DNA from: Bacteroidia bacterium
Lineage (GTDB): Bacteria > Bacteroidota > Bacteroidia > SpSt-205
NCBI GenBank assembly: GCA_026003215.1
Contig: BPGV01000001.1
Coordinates: 461,570-525,569, forward strand
Length of the DNA: 64,000 nucleotides
Reading direction: 5' to 3'
The notes beneath the pieces are model-generated. The model had not been told where the DNA came from, ran no database searches, and worked only from the letters and a program-made list of their open reading frames with translations. The position numbers and the translations under genes are program-made. Shown one piece after another: positions 41,894-50,631 of the stretch. The number at the start of each line of letters is the position of its first letter. Position 1 is the first letter of the stretch.

Positions 41894-43771
41894 ATGCCAA
41901 AGATCGTAGGAATAGACCTGGGAACGACCAATTCGGTCGTAGCGGTAATGGAAGGAAACGAACCCAAAGTAATAGTCAATCAAGAAGGGAAGCGCACCAC
42001 CCCTTCGGTGGTGGCTTTCAAACCGGATGGAGAAAGGCTCGTAGGCGAGCTGGCTAAACGCCAAGCCGTCATGAACCCCGAAAATACCATCTACTCTATC
42101 AAGCGCTTCATGGGGAAAACCTATGACGAAGCCATAGAGGATGTGCGCCGCATGCCTTATAAAGTGGCTCGAGGCCCCAACAATATCTGCCAAGTTCAAA
42201 TCGGAGACAAACTCTATACGCCCCAAGAAATTTCCGCCATGATCCTCCAAAAGCTGAAAAAAGCAGCGGAAGATTATTTAGGGGAGCCCGTCACGGAGGC
42301 GGTCATTACGGTACCGGCGTACTTCAACGATGCGCAGCGTAAGGCCACCAAGGAAGCGGGCGAGATCGCCGGCTTGAATGTACGGCGCATCATTAACGAA
42401 CCGACAGCGGCAGCTCTGGCCTACGGCGTAGATAAACGCCTCAAACAAGGGAAGATCGCGGTCTTTGACTTAGGGGGGGGCACCTTTGACATCTCCATCT
42501 TAGAGGTAGGCGACGGCGTCTTTGAAGTACTCGCTACCAGTGGCGATACCCACTTAGGCGGGGATGACTTTGACATGCGCATCGTGAACTGGCTCGTAGA
42601 AGAGTTTCTGCGGGAAGAAGGCGTAGACCTGCGCAAGGACCCGCGCGCCATGCAGCGCCTGCGCGAAGCCGCCGAACAAGCTAAAATAGAACTTTCCAAC
42701 CAACAAAGCACCGAAATCAACCTCCCTTACATCACCGTAGATCCCCGCAAAGGCCCCCTAAACCTGCAAAAGACCCTTACCCGGGCCAAGTTTGAAAGCT
42801 TATGCGAAGACTTATATCAGCGGTGCTTAGAGCCCTGCCGCAAAGCCATAGAAGCAGCTCGTCTTTCCCCCAAAGACATAGACGAGGTAATTTTAGTCGG
42901 TGGCTCCACCCGCATGCCCCGCATACAAAAGCTCGTAGAGGAGTTCTTTGGTAAAACCCCTAATAAAAGCGTCAACCCCGACGAAGCCGTAGCCTTAGGC
43001 GCAGCGGTACAAGCAGGTGTCCTCTCCGGGGAAGTACAAGGCGTCCTCCTCCTGGATGTGATACCCATTTCGTTAGGGATTGAAACACTGGGCGGTGTCT
43101 TTACCAAGCTCATAGAAGCCAACACCACCATCCCTACCAAGCGCACGGAAATCTTTTCCACAGCGGCAGACAATCAGACCACCGTTGAAATCCATGTCCT
43201 CCAAGGAGAGCGCTCGATGGCGGCCGATAACCGAAGCTTAGGCCGGTTTTACTTAGATGGCATACCGCCTGCTCCACGCGGCGTACCCCAAATAGAAGTG
43301 ACCTTCGATGTGGATGCCAACGGAATCCTCACCGTCACCGCTCGGGACAAAGCCACCGGCAAACAACAATCCATCCGCATAGAAGCGGGCACAGGCCTGA
43401 GCAAAGAAGAGATTGAACGCATGAAGCGCGAAGCCGAGCTCCATGCGGCCGAAGACCAAAAGCGCAAAGAACTGGTAGAAAAACTCAACCAGGCCGACGC
43501 GATCATTTATCAAGCTGAAAAGCTCCTCCGAGAACAAAGCGATCGCCTCCCCGCCGCAGACAAAGAGCGATTAGAAGGCCTAATACGAGACCTGCGCGCG
43601 GCCCACGGAGCCAAAGACGGCGCCAAAGTAGATACCCTCCTGCCGCAACTCTCTACCCTGCTCATGTCCCTGGGCCAGCGAGCCTACCAAACGGGCGATG
43701 GACACGCCAGTGGCTCTTCCGCCGGCGCTACCGAAGTAGAATACGAAGAAATCCCCTCCGACAAAAGCTAA
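41894..43771 (+). CDS. dnaK: Molecular chaperone DnaK (Hsp70)
   Basis: A 625-residue Hsp70. The nucleotide-binding domain starts [19 protein letters not shown] and includes [51 protein letters not shown] and [19 protein letters not shown]. The linker VLLLDV, the substrate-binding domain ([18 protein letters not shown]) and the helical lid follow, with an acidic tail EVEYEEI before the end. Full length. No exact TAnnTTTG is seen at the start (AAGGTTTG ends 13 bases before the ATG). An inverted repeat sits upstream, so this gene differs from the usual leaderless pattern. A strong terminator follows. Confidence 0.97.
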   Translation: MPKIVGIDLGTTNSVVAVMEGNEPKVIVNQEGKRTTPSVVAFKPDGERLVGELAKRQAVMNPENTIYSIKRFMGKTYDEAIEDVRRMPYKVARGPNNICQVQIGDKLYTPQEISAMILQKLKKAAEDYLGEPVTEAVITVPAYFNDAQRKATKEAGEIAGLNVRRIINEPTAAALAYGVDKRLKQGKIAVFDLGGGTFDISILEVGDGVFEVLATSGDTHLGGDDFDMRIVNWLVEEFLREEGVDLRKDPRAMQRLREAAEQAKIELSNQQSTEINLPYITVDPRKGPLNLQKTLTRAKFESLCEDLYQRCLEPCRKAIEAARLSPKDIDEVILVGGSTRMPRIQKLVEEFFGKTPNKSVNPDEAVALGAAVQAGVLSGEVQGVLLLDVIPISLGIETLGGVFTKLIEANTTIPTKRTEIFSTAADNQTTVEIHVLQGERSMAADNRSLGRFYLDGIPPAPRGVPQIEVTFDVDANGILTVTARDKATGKQQSIRIEAGTGLSKEEIERMKREAELHAAEDQKRKELVEKLNQADAIIYQAEKLLREQSDRLPAADKERLEGLIRDLRAAHGAKDGAKVDTLLPQLSTLLMSLGQRAYQTGDGHASGSSAGATEVEYEEIPSDKS

Positions 43772-43798
43772 TACCCCCTTTACCGTCGGTAAAGCACA

Positions 43799-43827
43799 GG
43801 CCTCCTGCGCTGCAGGAGGCCTTTTTT
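43799..43827 (+). terminator. Rho-independent terminator after dnaK
   Basis: Ten-base stem GGCCTCCTGC / GCAGGAGGCC with a 3-base loop GCT, followed directly by TTTTTT. Classic form, 27 bases after the dnaK stop; the next promoter box starts just after the T-run. Confidence 0.93.
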
Positions 43828-43828
43828 G

Positions 43829-43836
43829 TACTTTCG
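43829..43836 (+). promoter_or_regulatory. -7 box TACTTTCG (one mismatch) for the epimerase gene
   Basis: TAnnTTCG, 5 bases before ATG 43842, starting 2 bases after the dnaK terminator. Confidence 0.48.
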
Positions 43837-43841
43837 CCCCC

Positions 43842-44828
43842 ATGAAAACCGCCTTGGTATGTGGGGCAGGGGGATTCATTGGGAGCCATCTGGTGAAGCG
43901 GCTCAAAGCCGAAGGGTACTGGGTGCGCGGCGTAGACCTCAAATATCCCGAGTTTTCCCCCACCGCCGCAGATGACTTTGTGATTGGGGACTTGCGAGAC
44001 CCGTACTTCGTGCGCCATGGGATAGACCGCCGCTTTGACGAAGTGTATCAGCTGGCAGCCGACATGGGCGGCGCCGGCTACGTCTTTACCGGCGAACACG
44101 ACGCCGACATCATGCACAACTCCGCCCTCATCAACCTCAACGTCCTGGATGCCTGCTACAAGCGGAATATTCGCCACATTTTTTACTCGTCCTCAGCCTG
44201 CATGTATCCCGCCTACAATCAAATGGACCCCCAAAATCCCAAGACAGCCGAAGACAGCGCCTATCCGGCCGACCCTGACAGCGAGTACGGCTGGGAAAAG
44301 CTCTTCAGCGAAAGGCTCTACTTAGCCTACCACCGCAACTACGGCCTGGAAGTACGAATCGCCCGCTACCATAATATCTTCGGCCCGGAAGGCACCTGGA
44401 TAGGCGGCCGCGAAAAAGCCCCTGCCGCCCTCTCCCGAAAAGTAGCCCTCGCTAAGCTCAAAGGTCTCCCCTACATAGAAATATGGGGCGACGGCGAACA
44501 AACCCGCTCCTTCCTCTACATAGATGAGTGTATTGAAGGCACCCTGCGACTCATGCGCTCAGATTTTACAGGCCCCGTCAACATCGGCTCAGAAGAAATG
44601 GTCTCTATCAATCAGCTCGCCCGGCTTATCATGGAAATTGCAGGGGTGCAGTTGGAGATTAGGCACGTGCCAGGTCCCATAGGTGTGCGGGGACGCACCT
44701 CCGACAACACCCTTATTGCGGAAAAGCTGGGCTGGAAACCCTCCGAACCCCTGCGCAAGGGCATGGAGATTACCTACCGTTGGATAGAAGACCAAGTGCG
44801 AGCAGCTATCGCGGCAGGTAAGCTATGA
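43842..44828 (+). CDS. GDP-mannose 3,5-epimerase-like SDR enzyme
   Basis: A 328-residue extended short-chain dehydrogenase. The NAD motif is GAGGFIGSHLV (residues 8-18), and the catalytic YxxxK lies in DSEYGWEKLFSERLYLAYHRNYGLEVRIARYHNIFGPEGTW. These, with AADMGGAGYVFTGEHDADIMHNSALINLNVLDAC, SSSACMYPAYNQ and GGREKAPAALSRK, are close to plant GDP-mannose 3,5-epimerase, which makes GDP-L-galactose and GDP-L-gulose. In bacteria such enzymes supply sugars for surface polysaccharides, but the exact substrate is inferred. It overlaps pfkA by 4 bases (ATGA). Confidence 0.82.
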   Translation: MKTALVCGAGGFIGSHLVKRLKAEGYWVRGVDLKYPEFSPTAADDFVIGDLRDPYFVRHGIDRRFDEVYQLAADMGGAGYVFTGEHDADIMHNSALINLNVLDACYKRNIRHIFYSSSACMYPAYNQMDPQNPKTAEDSAYPADPDSEYGWEKLFSERLYLAYHRNYGLEVRIARYHNIFGPEGTWIGGREKAPAALSRKVALAKLKGLPYIEIWGDGEQTRSFLYIDECIEGTLRLMRSDFTGPVNIGSEEMVSINQLARLIMEIAGVQLEIRHVPGPIGVRGRTSDNTLIAEKLGWKPSEPLRKGMEITYRWIEDQVRAAIAAGKL

Positions 44829-45802
44829 AGCCGCGCATAGGGGTCTTTTGTTCGGGGGGCGACTCCCCCGGCATGAACGCGGCCTTACGCGCCGTGGTCC
44901 GCACCGCCCTCTACTTGGGGTACGAACCCATCGGCGTCTTCCGCGGATATGAAGGCATGATAGCCGGCGAAATCACGCCCCTGGATGCCAGCGCCGTAAG
45001 CGGTATCATCCAACGGGGAGGAACTATCTTACGCTCCGGCCGCAGCGCGGCTTTCCTCACCCCAGAGGGCCGAAAAAAAGCTTACGAAAACCTCCAAAAA
45101 TGGCATATCGCTAAGCTCGTAGCTATCGGCGGCGACGGTACCTTCAAAGGCGCCGCCACCTTCCTGGCAGAGTACCCTGACATCCAGATAATAGGCCTGC
45201 CCGGGACCATAGACAACGACCTGTATGGCACCGAGCTCACGATTGGGTTTGACACAGCGGTGAATATCGCCGTAGAGGCCATAGATAGGCTACGGGACAC
45301 GGCAGCCGCGATGGGCCGACTCTTTTTGGTGGAGGTGATGGGGCGAGATGCCGGCTTTATCGCGTTGCATACGGCGGTAGCCAGCGGCGCCGAAGCCGTC
45401 CTGGTACCCGAAACCCCCACCGATTTTGACGCCATCGTCCAAGTGCTGGAGCGGGGCTGGAAACGCCACAAAACCTCCTCCATTATCGTAGTAGCCGAGG
45501 GAGACGAGGCCGGCGGTGCCCTCAAAGCGGCGCAGGAGCTTCAGAAGCGCTTCCCTCACTATGAGATACGGGCCACCGTATTAGGGCACATTCAGCGGGG
45601 GGGCGCGCCGACGGCTACCGACAGGCTCTTAGGCTCCCTCTTAGGCAGTGCTGCGGTAGAACGGCTCCACGAAGGCGCCTCCGGTGCCATGGTCGGCCTC
45701 CAAAAAGGCGAGATTGTACTTACGCCCTTCTCCCAGGCGGTAAAAACCCATGCCCCCCTCAATCCCCTCCTCCTCAAACTGGTAGAAATCCTGTCGCTCT
45801 GA
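44825..45802 (+). CDS. pfkA: ATP-dependent 6-phosphofructokinase
   Basis: A 325-residue glycolytic kinase converting fructose 6-phosphate to fructose 1,6-bisphosphate. The N-terminal GVFCSGGDSPGMNAALRAVVR, the ATP-site GGDGTFKGA and the catalytic PGTIDNDLYGTELTIGFDTA with Asp as base are present. Gly in LPGTIDND and GGDGT (not the Asp/Lys of PPi enzymes) points to ATP use. VMGRDAGFIAL and HIQRGGAPTATDR complete the family set. The start overlaps the epimerase stop (ATGA). The stop abuts the convergent tolC-like gene with no gap. Confidence 0.95.
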   Translation: MKPRIGVFCSGGDSPGMNAALRAVVRTALYLGYEPIGVFRGYEGMIAGEITPLDASAVSGIIQRGGTILRSGRSAAFLTPEGRKKAYENLQKWHIAKLVAIGGDGTFKGAATFLAEYPDIQIIGLPGTIDNDLYGTELTIGFDTAVNIAVEAIDRLRDTAAAMGRLFLVEVMGRDAGFIALHTAVASGAEAVLVPETPTDFDAIVQVLERGWKRHKTSSIIVVAEGDEAGGALKAAQELQKRFPHYEIRATVLGHIQRGGAPTATDRLLGSLLGSAAVERLHEGASGAMVGLQKGEIVLTPFSQAVKTHAPLNPLLLKLVEILSL

Positions 45803-47152
45803 CTACTCTACCCACGCCAGGATAGCCCGCAGCTGCGCCACCTCTACCCCATACTGGGCATAAAGCTCATATAACCGCAGCAGCGCCGCATAGGCTTCCC
45901 GCTCTCGGCGATTGACGACAAAAAGGTCTGATTCCCCCGCAGCCAAACGGATGTTTTCCAACTCTACCAACTCCAAAAGACCTTGGACGACGCTTTTTTG
46001 GACCTCTATTTGGCGCCAAAGCGAGTCTATCAGGCCGAGCTGCCCGAGCGCTTTATTGTAGAGAGAACGGGCTTCGTAGGCTTGCTCCAGCTGGAGCTGC
46101 TGGAGTTGGAGGCGGGCTTGGAGGAGCTGGCCGCGTGCCTCCCGTAGATACAGCGGCATAGCGACGGTAAGCCCTACCTTAAAGTTGGTCTCAAAGGGGC
46201 GGCTCCATCCCTCCTGCCACTTTTCTGGGTCTCGGAGGAAGTAGTACTCTGCCTGCAAACGCGGACGCAACCGCTCAGCAGCCCAGCGCCTCTCTACCTC
46301 CGTGATACGCTGCTTGAAAAGATACAGCTGAAGCTTGGGGTGCTGGGCGATAAGCTCATCCCATCGGGTGCGCGGCACATACGGGATGGTAGAGTCGGGG
46401 CGATACCGCGCAAAAAAGCTATCTACGGGCTGAGGGGGCTCTTCCCACAGGTGCCGCTGGACGAGAAAGCCTTTTTTAAGGAGGTCGGCCTGCGCAGTTA
46501 GGAGGCTTTGCTGGCGTAGGGATACTTCTACGGCGGCTTCTAAGGTATCTGCGCGCGTAGCTTCCCCTTGGATAAAAGCCTCTCGGAGGAAACGCAAGCG
46601 CGCCTCAGCTACGGAAAGCTGAGCCTGATACACTTGCACCTTATAGTAGGCTACAAACCAGCCCCAATAATCCTGCGCAATCTCTAAGAGTAGCTCTGCC
46701 AGGGCCAGCTGCCGTTCATAGGGGGCCATCTGGGCATAGAGACGCGCTTTTTGGATAGCTGCTCGCCGGTAGTCTATCAAAAGCCCCTGCCCCAAAGGCA
46801 CACTCAACCCCGCGCCTAAGAGCCCAGCGGGAGGCGTTACATCCTCTGGGTTGAGCGAAAATCCACCCGTGCTTTCATACAGCACCTTAAAATCCAGCGC
46901 ATTCCAAACGGGCACTTTGAGTTCAGAGGAAAAAAGGGTGTAATACAGCTGGTTTTTGAAGTTTTTTTCGGTGAGGCTGCCTGAAAAAGTGGGGTCCCAT
47001 GTGCCCATCGTAGCCAGGGCTTGAGCCTGAGCCACAGCCGGTACCAGCTGGATAGCTCGGAAAAGGGGATGGTTTTGGGTGGCCCGCTCGTACAAGGCTT
47101 CCAACGCGAGCGGTTCTTGTGCCCATAAGAGACACCACAAGAGCCCTTTCAT
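45803..47152 (-). CDS. TolC-family outer-membrane protein of an ABC/HlyD exporter
   Basis: A 449-residue outer-membrane factor with a signal peptide of only about 12 residues (KGLLWCLLWAQ). Two helical hairpin repeats follow with barrel strands between, including LLQARLQLQQLQLEQAYEARSLYNKALGQLGLID. It is the last gene of the gatB-ABC-HlyD-TolC run, overlapping HlyD by 4 bases. It probably forms the outer-membrane exit of that exporter. A second TolC gene (34850) in the window differs in sequence and neighbours. Confidence 0.85.
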   Translation of the reverse strand: MKGLLWCLLWAQEPLALEALYERATQNHPLFRAIQLVPAVAQAQALATMGTWDPTFSGSLTEKNFKNQLYYTLFSSELKVPVWNALDFKVLYESTGGFSLNPEDVTPPAGLLGAGLSVPLGQGLLIDYRRAAIQKARLYAQMAPYERQLALAELLLEIAQDYWGWFVAYYKVQVYQAQLSVAEARLRFLREAFIQGEATRADTLEAAVEVSLRQQSLLTAQADLLKKGFLVQRHLWEEPPQPVDSFFARYRPDSTIPYVPRTRWDELIAQHPKLQLYLFKQRITEVERRWAAERLRPRLQAEYYFLRDPEKWQEGWSRPFETNFKVGLTVAMPLYLREARGQLLQARLQLQQLQLEQAYEARSLYNKALGQLGLIDSLWRQIEVQKSVVQGLLELVELENIRLAAGESDLFVVNRREREAYAALLRLYELYAQYGVEVAQLRAILAWVE

Positions 47153-48525
47153 TTTGGAGCGGTGAGGGTTGGGTTTTTGTCGCTGGTTCGATAAAACTGC
47201 GCCACCATATCTGGGGGGAAGCCGTTGATTTGGCGCCAGATTTCGTACCAGATAGGCACGTCATTCAGGAGGAACCATCCACGAGCCCCCCCACCTAATC
47301 GCAGGAGGGTAGGCCAAGGGATATCTTCGGGGTCGGGTTCTACCAGCACGCGGAAGTACCCTGTGCCGTAATCCACGTAGTCAATCGTATAGACTCGTCC
47401 GCCAAAGGTACCGAAGCTTAGGCGGGGCCATCCCGAAAACACAAAGGCCGGCCAGCCATCAAACTGCAAACGCACCTTTGTACCTCGTTGGAGGAGCACC
47501 ACATCCATGGGCCGTACAAAGAGTTCCACGGCCAGGCGATAGGCGCCCGGCATAAATACCGCTAAGGGTTCGCCTTCTTTGATGACCTCGCCGATACCGG
47601 TTTTGATGGCGCGCACCACATACCCATCTTGCGGCGCGACCACCGCATAAAACCCGCGACGAATGTCTATATTAGCCACTTCGTTGCGGAGCTTAGCGAT
47701 GGCCGCTTCTACCTCGTAGAGGTAAGCTTCAGTGCTGCGCAGGTCGGATTCGGCTTTGGCGATTTTTTCGGCGTAATCGGCTTGGAGGACGGCGATTTGG
47801 AGGCGAGCATTTTGGACATCGGCTTGGCTGGCTAAGAGGCGGTTTTGGGCAGAGACCCGTTTTGCTTGGGCTTCTTGAAACTTCATTTGGCGGGCTTGGA
47901 GGTCGGTTAGAGAGCGCAAGCCTCGGGCAAATAGACTCTCCTGGCGCGCATATTGGTTTTGCGCCAGCTCGTACTCTACCCGCGCTGCGGCATAGGCAGC
48001 ACTATCGGCCTGATACCGCAGCTGCGCTTGCAGGAGGGCATTTTGGGCACGTGCTAAACTCCCTTCTCGGGCTTCATACAGGGCGGCCAGCTGCCGACGA
48101 AGGGCCTCGATCTTAGCGCGCTGGGCCTGAGCTGTCTGTTCCTTAGCGGCCAGCTGCTCCCGCAGCCGCAGAGGCAAGTTCGGGTCTAAGAAATACTCTT
48201 TGATTTCCCCCAGGAGGAGGAGAGTATCGCCGGCTTTGACCTGCTGACCTTCCTGGACATACCAGCGCACGATGCGGCCGGGGATCAGGGCATGGAGGGT
48301 CTGGGGGCGCACCTCCGGCGAAAGCGAGGTGACCTTCCCTATCGCCGCTATATTTTGCGTCCAAGGAAGGAAGAGAAAGGCAAAGAACACCAGGCCCATG
48401 ATCCCTATCCACCGGATACCGCGGCGCACCCAGAGAGGGGGTTCCACGGTGTGCCCAATCGTATACCCCACTTCATCCAGGCGAGCCGTGGAAAAGCCTA
48501 TCCGTTGTACCCACCAGCGCTTCAT
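47149..48525 (-). CDS. HlyD-family periplasmic adaptor
   Basis: A 458-residue membrane-fusion protein: a cytoplasmic tail of about 40 residues, one membrane helix (about 40-60), a lipoyl half (IPGRIVRWYVQEGQQVKAGDTLLLLG), a long coiled-coil hairpin with TAQAQRAKIEALRRQLAALYEAREGSL, the return half (YAVVAPQDGYVVRAIKTGIGEVIKEGEPLAVFMP) and a beta-barrel. It links the ABC protein to TolC. I chose ATG 48525, a 4-base overlap with the ABC gene; an ATG at 48558 lies inside that gene. Confidence 0.87.
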   Translation of the reverse strand: MKRWWVQRIGFSTARLDEVGYTIGHTVEPPLWVRRGIRWIGIMGLVFFAFLFLPWTQNIAAIGKVTSLSPEVRPQTLHALIPGRIVRWYVQEGQQVKAGDTLLLLGEIKEYFLDPNLPLRLREQLAAKEQTAQAQRAKIEALRRQLAALYEAREGSLARAQNALLQAQLRYQADSAAYAAARVEYELAQNQYARQESLFARGLRSLTDLQARQMKFQEAQAKRVSAQNRLLASQADVQNARLQIAVLQADYAEKIAKAESDLRSTEAYLYEVEAAIAKLRNEVANIDIRRGFYAVVAPQDGYVVRAIKTGIGEVIKEGEPLAVFMPGAYRLAVELFVRPMDVVLLQRGTKVRLQFDGWPAFVFSGWPRLSFGTFGGRVYTIDYVDYGTGYFRVLVEPDPEDIPWPTLLRLGGGARGWFLLNDVPIWYEIWRQINGFPPDMVAQFYRTSDKNPTLTAPK

Positions 48526-50630
48526 GGGGAAAAAAGCATGTTCTCCTTTTCCATCCATGCGCTTAGCCCCCCCGGCAAACCGTAATACCGGAGCCTCCCC
48601 CCGTACAGGAACGCTACTTTATCACACAGCTGCATAACCCGAAAGTCTTGCGATACAATAATCGCTGTATAAGGCTTGTCTTTAGCTAATGTGTATTCAA
48701 AAATGGGGGCTTTGAGCGACCAATCTACACTGACAAAGATATCATCTACAAAAAGGATAGCTGGTTTCATGAGGAGAGCTCGCGCTAAGATGAGCTTTCG
48801 TTGGTCCAGCCCACTGAGAAAGCCTTTCCCTTGCGGAGGTAGTACCGTAAAGAAGCCTTCGGGCAAACGCTCTATGCTCTCTTTTAGGCCTAAGCGAGTA
48901 CACACTTCCATTACTTCTTCCCACGAGGCAGTCGGAGCTTGAAGTGTAAGGTTATCCCATACGCGAGCTTCTATAATCTCCCCCACGTCCAAGGCATCGC
49001 CAATCCTTGCCCGCAAAGAAAGGAGGTCTACCTGACGCAGATTCACATCAGCAATCCTAATCTCTCCGGTATAGGTGGGATACAGCCCATAGAGTAAATA
49101 AAGGAGGGTCGTTTTACCACTACCTGCAGGGCCTGTCAAGCATATTTTCTCGCCCGGCTGAACCTCTAAGGAAATATTTTCCAGCACCGGATAGCTCATT
49201 TCCTGTCGGGTATGGGCAAAAGAAACTTCCCGCATGCGTATACTGTAGGGGCCCGTGGCGGGAAGCGTAACCCCAGATAATCGCTCTTGAAGAGGCGTAA
49301 AAAGCTGGCTCAGTTTATCCATCCCTACCAGGGCATCATACAGGGCTTCCAAGTTGCCGACCAGGTCTTGTACGGCGTTGAGCAGTAGAAAAAGTACGAG
49401 TTCGGAGGCGACAAACTGCCCCAAGCTAATTTGTTTGCGTACCACCAAAAGGGCCCCTAAGGTGAGCATCAGCAGCGCTATGGCTATCTGGTAGAAAAAA
49501 AGCAGGCCTTTTTGGGTCAGAAGCAAGCGAAAGTACCGCTGCCGCGCCAGCAGGTACCGCTCTTCCAGTTCCTGCGTACGGCGATATAAAATGGGCGGGA
49601 AGCCCGCTACCTTGAACGTAACCAAAGCCCGCGCAATCTCCTCTAACCAACTGGCCATGCGGTATTTTTCGTCAGAGACCGCCTTTTTCTTTTGGTAAGC
49701 CCCCCTAAAAGAATAATACAACCCTAACCCCACGAGTAGCGTAAGTAAAAGCACAGAAAAAGCAAAAAACGGCGCATAGAAAGAAAGTAATATAATCCCG
49801 AAGATGATGGTCAGAAAATCGGCAGGCACATTGAGGAGGAGCTTGGAAAGATTTTTTTCCAGGGTAAATATTTCAAAATACCGATTGATAAGGGCGGGGA
49901 GGTTTTCACGCAACACGGCGGGATAAAGCCACCGCGGCACGCGATGCACTATCTCCAGCGTAGTATGAAGGAAAAGCCGTCGTTGCAAATGCTCTATCAG
50001 GATGTACTGACCGATACGCACTAAGGCCGCCACAATAAGCACCGTCGCCGCCAATAGAATGAGGGTAGTAAGCCCCGTCACCCACTGCAGGGTCTGTATG
50101 TAAGTATAGATGGCTTGTACTACTACGGGAACAAGGAGGTTAGCGCCGCCAGCTACCGCCGCATAGAGATAAATGTAGGCTACAATGCGGCTCTCCGCCG
50201 AAAAAAACCGAGTCAAGCGCCGCCAAGGCCCCCCTTCGGTTATTTTATCAAAAGGCGAGGGATAAAAGCCGCGTGGAACAATAACATACATGTGGGCATT
50301 TTCCCCCAGCCCCCGCTGAAGAAGAGCCGAAGGCAAAAACCGACCTAAATACCGCTCATTTTGCCATAAATCCCAGTATTTTTCGCCAGCAGGTATGGCT
50401 AAAAAAAACTCTTTCCAATCCCTACGCACCAGCAGTACAGGAAGATTCCGGCGCTCTAAATGCAAAAACAGCTCATCTCGAGAAAAAGTATGCGAAAAAG
50501 CTATCAGATTGGCTTCCCCTAAGTATTCTTGGAGCGCATCAAAAGAATGTGGCCATAGGAGCGTAGACTCTCCCGACGGCACATACTCCTGGCGATAAAA
50601 ATCCGCTAAGACCTGCAGGTACGCCTGCAT
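48522..50630 (-). CDS. ABC exporter (membrane plus nucleotide-binding domain) of type-I-secretion type
   Basis: A 702-residue fused half-exporter. The N-terminal about 150 residues form a soluble domain in the position of the C39-like domain of HlyB-type proteins, without visible catalytic Cys/His. Six membrane segments follow (about 160-450), then an ATP-binding domain with Walker A GPAGSGKTT, signature LSGLDQRK (in place of LSGGQ), Walker B ILFVDDIF (Asp in place of catalytic Glu) and IIVSQD at the H-loop (Gln in place of His). I recall this weakened domain from a Bacteroidota ABC-HlyD-TolC family, so it may work with low ATPase activity. Its ATG follows the gatB stop by one base. Cargo not visible. 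Confidence 0.85.
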   Translation of the reverse strand: MQAYLQVLADFYRQEYVPSGESTLLWPHSFDALQEYLGEANLIAFSHTFSRDELFLHLERRNLPVLLVRRDWKEFFLAIPAGEKYWDLWQNERYLGRFLPSALLQRGLGENAHMYVIVPRGFYPSPFDKITEGGPWRRLTRFFSAESRIVAYIYLYAAVAGGANLLVPVVVQAIYTYIQTLQWVTGLTTLILLAATVLIVAALVRIGQYILIEHLQRRLFLHTTLEIVHRVPRWLYPAVLRENLPALINRYFEIFTLEKNLSKLLLNVPADFLTIIFGIILLSFYAPFFAFSVLLLTLLVGLGLYYSFRGAYQKKKAVSDEKYRMASWLEEIARALVTFKVAGFPPILYRRTQELEERYLLARQRYFRLLLTQKGLLFFYQIAIALLMLTLGALLVVRKQISLGQFVASELVLFLLLNAVQDLVGNLEALYDALVGMDKLSQLFTPLQERLSGVTLPATGPYSIRMREVSFAHTRQEMSYPVLENISLEVQPGEKICLTGPAGSGKTTLLYLLYGLYPTYTGEIRIADVNLRQVDLLSLRARIGDALDVGEIIEARVWDNLTLQAPTASWEEVMEVCTRLGLKESIERLPEGFFTVLPPQGKGFLSGLDQRKLILARALLMKPAILFVDDIFVSVDWSLKAPIFEYTLAKDKPYTAIIVSQDFRVMQLCDKVAFLYGGRLRYYGLPGGLSAWMEKENMLFSP

Positions 50631-50631
50631 G

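Noticed and set aside
42472-42481. G8 run in dnaK as another frameshift
   Set aside because: The run encodes the invariant LGGGTFD and the frame is intact.
34850-47152. The two TolC genes as a recent duplication
   Set aside because: Sequences and neighbours differ clearly; they belong to different exporters.
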